Part shown: piece after piece, positions 59,501-64,000 of the stretch
Numbering within the stretch: the stretch's first letter is position 1
Layout: every line of letters starts with the position of its first letter
Origin: Chrysaora quinquecirrha
Lineage: Eukaryota; Cnidaria; Scyphozoa; Semaeostomeae; Pelagiidae
DNA: 64,000 nucleotides
Assembly: GCA_014526335.1 (NCBI GenBank)
Contig: JACTAT010000052.1
Coordinates: forward strand, 1,813,001 to 1,877,000
Direction of reading: 5' to 3'
Notes under the pieces: model-generated
What the model saw: the letters and a program-made list of their open reading frames with translations, nothing else
Databases searched by the model: none
Told to the model about the DNA's origin: nothing
Translations under genes and position numbers: made by a program

Positions 59501-61859
59501 CCTACTCATAGCCATAAGAGCTGACCTCATTAAGGGTGCTCTATCCTGCAGCTCACAGTCAAGCTTCTCAAACGAGAACTCCATTACCTCCTCCTTCTTC
59601 GTCAAGCACAAACAGCTAGTTCCTAATACACGGGAATTAATTTTCTTCTTTCCTGGACTGTTGACCAACATCTTGCAAGAGCGTCCAGATTCAAGTGGCT
59701 TCTCTGGTTAGCACCTTTTCTTTCTTCAAATAAAGGTGTGCTTGCCAGTACTGTCACTGATCCTGGGTCTGTCAAGCAACGTTGTTCTTCTCTGATAGGA
59801 GAAAGGAGCGGCAACACTGGGACTGGGTTAACATCAGTGCATGGCGATGGCGTAGGCCTAGGCCTACAGCTTTCCGCGGCTCTTGCTTCTTCCACGTTTT
59901 CTTCAGGAAAAAGAGATCTTCTTGAAGACCTGTCTTCTTCTTGGATCCCACGCTGTTTAGCTCCTCTGAAATACTTTTCCAGAACTTCGTTTTCTAATTC
60001 TTTTACTCGGTTTCGAGCATTATCGATTTTGACTAAATGCCGGAGACACGCTTTGCAAATGTACTTCGAAGTTGGCAGGATAGCAACTTCAAACTTTTGC
60101 AGTGCATCTCTGACATTGAATTGCCTCTTACCATCGATGAGATTGTAATCCCAAGATTTACTCGAAGAAAGAGTGGAATGACACAGTATACAAGCCATAG
60201 TTTCACTCACTTTTATAACTCAGAGATCAAATCGAGCCGATCGATATCAAGTAAAATGGACATGTGCTTTTCCATTTCCAATTTACACCGCAACTAAACC
60301 CGTCAACGGAGCGCCATTGCCGCATTGCCGCTTGAAATGAAATCGAGGTTATGCTTTTGCTGAGTCAGCGGAACAAGCTTTTCGACTTTAATTCGCAGAC
60401 TCTACACTCTTGAAAGTGTCTGAGTCTGCGCGCAGGCTAAGAGGCTATGTTTTAATGCAAACGTTAATTGACACGGGGTTCTCTCTACTCTTCATGCAAT
60501 TTTGTTGCTTGCTTAAAGAATGTAACATGTTCTAGAGATTACTAACTCGATTAATCCATTACATTTATTAACCATGTTATATGTGATGTTTCAACAATCC
60601 TGTTTAATTCTATATAATCATCATCAAATTTCATACATGAACAGATAACATTAATGAACACTAATTTGTTTTAATTGATGAAATAACATCAAAGAACACT
60701 AAAGTTAATGGTCGTTTTGATTAGCAAATAAGAAATAACCTGATGATCAATGATTGACCAACAATATAATAAGCTTATGATGATTTAATGACTGACTGAT
60801 TAACGTGATGACTAACTGCTTGCTCACTTGATTGCTTGGTTGTTTTGCTGATTCGTTATCAGTGTTTTGATTGAATATGTGCTTGTTGGTTGATTAGTAC
60901 TATTTGATGGCTTGGTTAATTGATTAAATGAATGATTGTGTTGATTCCCTACATGATTAATTGATGATTTGAATGATTTCACGACTTTTTAACAAGGCTA
61001 TTCTTTGTAATATGAACTTCAGTTGTTTCAGTCGAAATTGAAGTGTCGCTGATTCCACTATCTGGATGGTTGATTAATTCGCCCTTTTCTTGATTGATTG
61101 ATTGATTGATTGATGGATTGATTGGTTGATTGATACTTTAATTCATTGGCCAATTCAAGTATTTAATGATTAAGTGATGGCTGATCCAACTGTGTTGCTG
61201 CTTAATGATCTAATCTTTTGATTGATTTCTATAATTGAGTGACTAATTATTGCTCCGACTTGGTAATAAACATTATCTTTTGGTAATTACTGTACTTCTC
61301 TGTTGCATGATTGTTTGATTGATTTAGTGACGATATGACTGATTGACAATCTGATTAATCAACGTTTAGATGATTCTCACGATTGATTGATTGATTAATT
61401 GATTGACGGACTGAGTGATCGAGTGATAACATCTTCTCTGATTTTGCTAACTGAATGGTTAATGAATTTTGATTACTTGATTTCTTGATTGTGATGAGTG
61501 ATGATTTGATTGATTAATTGAATCAATTTTGAATCGATATTTTGAATTGAAAATGCTTGCTGATCTCACTGTTTGATTGTTATGATTTAGTAATCGGTCG
61601 AATCGCTGATTGAACCATGATTGATATTGGTCGCCATTTTATTGCTCTGTTGAAAATGTTAATTTTGTTCGACATGTTTGACGCAGATTCCTCAAAACCA
61701 ATTCGCAGATACTCGAATGTGACCTTGAGTCCCAAGTTGCAAGCAAAGATCAAAGCAGATAAGGCACTGTGGAGGCGCAGTCTTAGTGACACTGCTTTGA
61801 AGTTACATTCAGCTGAACATACTAGTATTTCTTCTTCTCAAAGTGATTTTCTGTTTTGA
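43660..61859 (+). CDS. SOWAH-family ankyrin protein, 16 exons
   Basis: Exons: 43660-43825, 44305-44366, 44742-44999, 45111-45179, 45799-45826, 46220-46248, 46890-47003, 48248-48250, 48417-48419, 48619-48705, 49123-49125, 49645-49647, 49883-49955, 50122-50202, 50669-50695, 61687-61859. They sum to 1179 nt, 392 residues plus stop, with consistent phases and GT-AG borders. Residues 1-90 hold the N-terminal SOWAH winged-helix-like domain (ITLQNVRNFLIYHDGKVKHS, FKDVLLKIAVFKIENGEKYA); a Ser-rich linker follows; ankyrin repeats span about 205-325 (EKQWMMYASLCDCQQLASMM, TALHWGAKLGKRDLVRL, GHTPLHLAAMHGHDIIIKML, GADVNARDYAGRKPKDLV). The Ser-rich tail ends HTSISSSQSDFLF. The four 3-nt exons restore family-typical spacing. 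Function is poorly known; probably an adaptor. The last intron (10,991 bp) holds the helicase transposon. Confidence 0.93.
45181..45540 (+). repeat. GATTGATTGACT tetranucleotide-type repeat
   Basis: Degenerate (TGAT)n/(TGAC)n within a SOWAH intron; the same style recurs at about 50020-50095 and 60750-61620. Confidence 0.85.
45905..46040 (-). mobile_element. tRNA-SINE copy 3 (partial)
   Basis: Shares CGCTAGGATCTCAGTAGTAG with the other copies; minus-strand box B GGGGTTCGAGCCCC. Confidence 0.65.
47055..47170 (+). repeat. GGGTATAGTCACGCAAAA minisatellite
   Basis: About six imperfect units of 16-20 bp in the SOWAH intron. Confidence 0.8.
47185..47640 (+). mobile_element. Two tandem SINE-like units
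   Basis: TATAATAGTTATTGTGCTGA starts both halves (about 47188 and 47435). Each half continues with GAAGGCTCAACATAGC, an ACTCGACGATTTCATT block and a tRNA-like part (TTAGCTCAGTGGAATCGTC, ATGGGTTCAAATC in the first). Confidence 0.6.
47802..48106. mobile_element. TTCGCCCAACTT-word foldback element
   Basis: Bounded by a perfect 9-bp direct repeat AACGTGAAG (47793-47801, 48107-48115). The left half repeats TTCGCCCAAC and the right half its complement GTTGGGCGAA. The two ends align as inverted repeats only from about 12 bp inside the right border. Confidence 0.65.
48248..48250 (+). other. 3-nt microexon GGA (Gly) of the SOWAH gene
   Basis: Context CAACAG|GGA|GTGAGT: consensus acceptor and donor flank one codon. 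It supplies the Gly of the expected FITGFTALHW. Confidence 0.85.
48417..48419 (+). other. 3-nt microexon TTT (Phe) of the SOWAH gene
   Basis: Context CCATAG|TTT|GTGAGT, upstream pyrimidine-rich TTGCTTT. It supplies Phe between Gly and TALHW. Confidence 0.85.
49123..49125 (+). other. 3-nt microexon CAT (His) of the SOWAH gene
   Basis: Context GGACAG|CAT|GTAAGT. First of two residues needed between NVRT and GHTPLH. Confidence 0.82.
49645..49647 (+). other. 3-nt microexon GCG (Ala) of the SOWAH gene
   Basis: Context CATTTAG|GCG|GTGAGT. Second residue between NVRT and GHTPLH. Confidence 0.82.
50253..50490. mobile_element. GCCCTGCTCACACT-type MITE
   Basis: Starts GCCCTGCTCACACTAC and repeats GTTCACACTAGCCCGGGCC-like words in both orientations toward 50490. 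It lies in the SOWAH intron just before the 27-nt exon. Confidence 0.5.
50798..50866 (+). repeat. Left terminal inverted repeat, 69 bp
   Basis: Identical over all 69 bp to the reverse complement of 60370-60438. It contains an internal stem: CAGACTC-aga-CACT-ttcaag-AGTG-ta-GAGTCTG. Confidence 0.95.
51052..53146 (+). CDS. Transposon-borne RecQ-like SF2 helicase
   Basis: Two exons, 51052-51566 and 51745-53146 (donor TG|GTAAGT, acceptor CTAG|GGG), encode 638 residues. ATG in AACATGG context. Walker A APTGYGKS at 54-61, DEAH box DEAHCIAQW at 164-172 (the intron splits the Trp codon), TATAS at 206-210, SAFGMGID at 345-352, motif VI QECGRSGRD at 373-381, and a Cys cluster at about 412-444 resembling the RecQ zinc-binding subdomain. 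The DEAHCIxQW and TATAS motifs place it in the RecQ branch of superfamily 2. The acidic C-terminal third is unassigned; no HRDC or nuclease domain seen. It should unwind DNA 3'-5', presumably in transposition or repair of the donor or target site. The frame is intact throughout. Confidence 0.92.
53150..53690. other. Helicase 3' flank and TTA microsatellite
   Basis: The stop is followed at once by AGTAAGT, a possible donor for a 3' UTR intron. A pure (TTA)n run lies at about 53490-53562; the poly-Tyr and poly-Asn frames are artefacts. Confidence 0.6.
53755..54898. repeat. Left arm of the transposon's internal inverted repeat
   Basis: Parts 53755-53895 and 54535-54898 match the reverse complement of 55505-56000 with few differences. 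The 53896-54534 segment has no counterpart in the right arm. Confidence 0.85.
55163..55255 (+). other. Possible small terminal exon in the inverted-repeat loop
   Basis: After a good acceptor (TTATTTCCAG) a 30-codon frame begins DLSFFELDELDHWKGLKFKK and ends in TAA. It could be an alternative 3' exon of the helicase gene or chance; no family recognised. Confidence 0.25.
55505..56000. repeat. Right arm of the transposon's internal inverted repeat
   Basis: Reverse complement of the left arm, shorter by about 640 bp at about 55868-55873. The two arms enclose a loop of about 600 bp. Confidence 0.85.
56001..56758. repeat. Non-coding stretch with AAT/ATA microsatellite
   Basis: About 56340-56600 is an imperfect (AAT)n/(AGT)n run; the remaining sequence is unassigned. 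Confidence 0.7.
56759..60198 (-). pseudogene. DUF6589-like protein, putative transposase of the helicase element
   Basis: At least four exons on the minus strand: about 59357-60198, about 58728-59263, 58382-58645 and 56759-57937. The start at 60198 gives an N-terminal CxxC...CxxC pair (Cys 3, 6, 48, 51). Family-like blocks follow: VIDNFNYTSEPHEM, GDQLTIQRG, EVADFHGGMKFLQ joined across the intron to LAYDNFYKP, VIINRRNV, a C2H2-like CRYADCTKTFKFDGKRRIDH and VVKNLGPN. This matches the DUF6589 proteins numerous in cnidarian and fungal genomes, probably transposases. Lesions: a frame change near 59690, a TGA at 59081-59083, a 7-bp tandem duplication (TATGTGG, 58764-58777) that shifts frame, a break near 57420 and a 1-bp shift near 57148. 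The exon 1/2 junction is unresolved. Confidence 0.8.
60370..60438 (-). repeat. Right terminal inverted repeat, 69 bp
   Basis: Exact inverted copy of 50798-50866; the 10-bp duplication follows at 60439-60448. Confidence 0.95.
60449..61686 (+). repeat. SOWAH last intron, right part: TGAT-rich repeat
   Basis: Degenerate GATTGATTGATT text from about 60750 to 61620 with no exon. The acceptor GACGCAG at 61680-61686 opens the final exon. Confidence 0.7.
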
Positions 61860-64000
61860 TTAAGTTTTCGTCGATCATTCATCATTTTGGATATATACAA
61901 TAATACAAATATACTTAAATATAAATCATATTCTATATTTGATAAAGTATTAGTCTATTACAATTTGAACGCCAATTTCAATTTAATCGAATTTTATAAA
62001 ATATAAATCGTTTATAAAGTATTTTGGTATGTATTAAGTTTCTTGAACACAAGATTACTACAGTGCTGTTAGAAACGTTTTTAGACTATCGAGCCTTAGA
62101 AACCCCGTCCCTCCTCATATGAACAGTTATAGCTGTCTTTCATTGGCTTCCCCTTTGGGAAATATATATCTGAATCCAACTATTTTAAATTTGTCGCTGT
62201 ATTGTACGTTATTTACAAGAGGGCTACGTACATATGCTGGCAAAGACCAAGGGGGCTTTGTGATGTCTGTTCGATGTCGGTAGTGTGTTTTCTGTTCTGT
62301 ACGTTTTAACTTGCAAGCATCTCCAAAATCCTTGTCTCAGCAGCCTTGTCATGAGTTGTAAAGTAAGTAATGCATACATAAGTGTGAGATCAGTTTTTAT
62401 GTTAACGTGCTAAGTTTTTTTAATTTTATCAACAAATGAACATTGCTTTTTATTCATTTATTTAACATTTTCTATTCATTTATTTAAAAATTGCATCTTT
62501 CATATATTTAGAACAGACGTTAAATACAATCCATAATGTTAAACTATATGCACATATATTCCTACATATTATCGTATAAAGCGTCAATTTTGCACCATCT
62601 CTGAAATACGGATAAATTTTTCCTGGCTATAGATCCCGATGCGAAACCAGTGATACACGCAAGCTTTCATTTTGAACAAGATCAGAAGAAAATAAGAAAA
62701 ATATCAAAGACATTGATGAGAGGATCGACTATTGTTGAAGAATAGCGTGTGTTTGCGTGTATCTGTTCATTTTTTGCGTGTTTTTCGTTCGTGTGCCTAA
62801 CCGTGTCAAACTATTTATAACTAAATTAAATGTATTGAAGCTAAAAGGAAATTATAGATTAATTTTGAGTTCTTCCGTTGTGTGTATATTCCCAGAAAAA
62901 CTGAGATTACTAGCAATCGCCGTTTGGGGGAAAGCTTTTCATGAAACTTGCTTGCCCCTGCGTTGCGAGTTAAGGTGCACTACAGGGTTTTAGCTATAAG
63001 ATATGATTTGCAACGTTTTCGTTGCAAACTGTTGCCTGGGGATAAAAATCAGTTCTGTTCTATACTTGTCGTGAAACTTCCTTGCAACGGTCGCTAAATA
63101 AAGGTAAATGTGTCATTTAGTTTACGCATGAAGATGCGGTCGATGCTTATCGATTCTTAAGTAAAATTTTATCGTGTAACAGGGGTTTAAAGAAACGACA
63201 ACGTTCTTTAACGTTTGATTTTCTTTATTACTTATAATCAAATTTACTAATGTTATACGTTATAGTATTTTAAGAACCTAAAAACGTCAATAACTTTTTG
63301 TGGTTTTAAACTGATTTATAGATTTAAGAAAGATTTAATAGTTTATCATCGGTTTATTAAAAACTATAACATAATGTATGGCATATCTTTATGTTCAATA
63401 TCAATTTTATATATAGAGCTCGATGTTTTCTTTGTTTTTCGGGATCTCTCTGCTTCTTATAAAGTAATATATAAGTAAGAAAGATGAGTAAAAAAAATAA
63501 AAGACAGCAGAGAAAGATCCCTCCGTCAAAATTTCCTTTCCTCATCCGGGAACTTTTTATTGTAATAATATGTAAGAATATTGACACCTGGCGTGATCGT
63601 TGTGAAAAACCCAGACCACCTAACTACTCGGAATAGCTTGAAATTAACGTGAAGGTCAATACTCGCGTTGATGTTGATAACAGCTTTAGAATCGTTTTTA
63701 GCTTTTTATAATATTGTACGTGGTTTAGATCTCTTATTTAGCCGCATACCGTATCTTCTCGCCCTCGGCGCTTATAAAAGAACCTATCTCGAGGTGGAGG
63801 CGCTTATTTGGATTCCGTGAATAAATTGATATTCTAAAGAAAACGAGGCATTGCAAGCATTTAACGTAGATCTCTTGCAATTCCTTCCTTCGAGAGCTTT
63901 CTTAACATCAGAGTTCAAAACAGAGTGTGGGAGCAGACTCTGCATCTCAGTCCTAAGGGGGGGCGCTTATTCGAGAGAGGGGGCTGATTAAAGGAAGTAC
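61860..64000. other. Downstream intergenic region
   Basis: SOWAH 3' UTR must begin here, but I find no canonical AATAAA close to the stop. About 63760-63975 repeats GGCGCTTAT and CTCGAG-type words, a dispersed element cut by the window end. No other gene recognised. Confidence 0.45.

Larger units (their letters stand above)
50798..60438. mobile_element. 9.64-kb DNA transposon with RecQ-like helicase and DUF6589-like gene
   Basis: Perfect 69-bp inverted ends (50798-50866 and 60370-60438, starting AGCCTGCGCGCAGACTCAG) are flanked by the perfect 10-bp duplication AAGAGGCTAT (50788-50797 and 60439-60448). Two convergent genes fill the element: the helicase on the left (+) and the multi-exon putative transposase on the right (-), each starting within about 190 bp of its TIR. 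The middle (53755-56000) holds a large internal inverted repeat. The insertion sits in the last SOWAH intron. The nearest described class I know of is Academ-like elements carrying an SF2 helicase (AcademH); assignment needs alignment. Confidence 0.93.

Overview
This is eukaryotic, metazoan-type DNA: genes with many short introns and GT-AG splice sites, tRNA-derived SINEs, and LTR, Penelope-like, hAT and LINE elements. Repeat style and gene content suggest an early-branching animal, most likely an anthozoan cnidarian; a sponge or hydrozoan is not excluded. Two 500-N runs (17120-17619, 33711-34210) are scaffold gaps.

Layout. 1-8055 is a cluster of Penelope-like retroelement (PLE) pieces in both orientations, ending in three tandem 459-bp units. 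8056-17119 is a degenerate TTAG-rich satellite with a 149-bp palindromic satellite island (12482-13340). 17620-26333 is an accessory zone: a deleted hAT with two further palindromic insertions nested in its coding sequence, foldback elements, a truncated LINE, a CTAA array and a SINE. 26694-32798 is a nearly full-length but frame-broken BEL/Pao LTR element on the minus strand, ending abruptly inside an older foldback element.

33-43 kb holds a JARID2 homologue on the minus strand (16 exons seen; JmjN, ARID and the start of JmjC; the 3' end is not found). Its start codon is 422 bp from that of a head-to-head plus-strand gene, a SOWAH-family ankyrin protein (43660-61859), which implies a shared bidirectional promoter. 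The SOWAH homologue needs four separate 3-nt exons, each one codon, to complete its ankyrin repeats.

The last SOWAH intron carries a 9.64-kb DNA transposon (50798-60438) with perfect 69-bp terminal inverted repeats and a perfect 10-bp target duplication. It encodes two convergent genes: an apparently intact RecQ-like SF2 helicase and a decayed multi-exon DUF6589-like protein, the presumed transposase. The four single-codon exons and this helicase transposon are the two most unusual things in the window.
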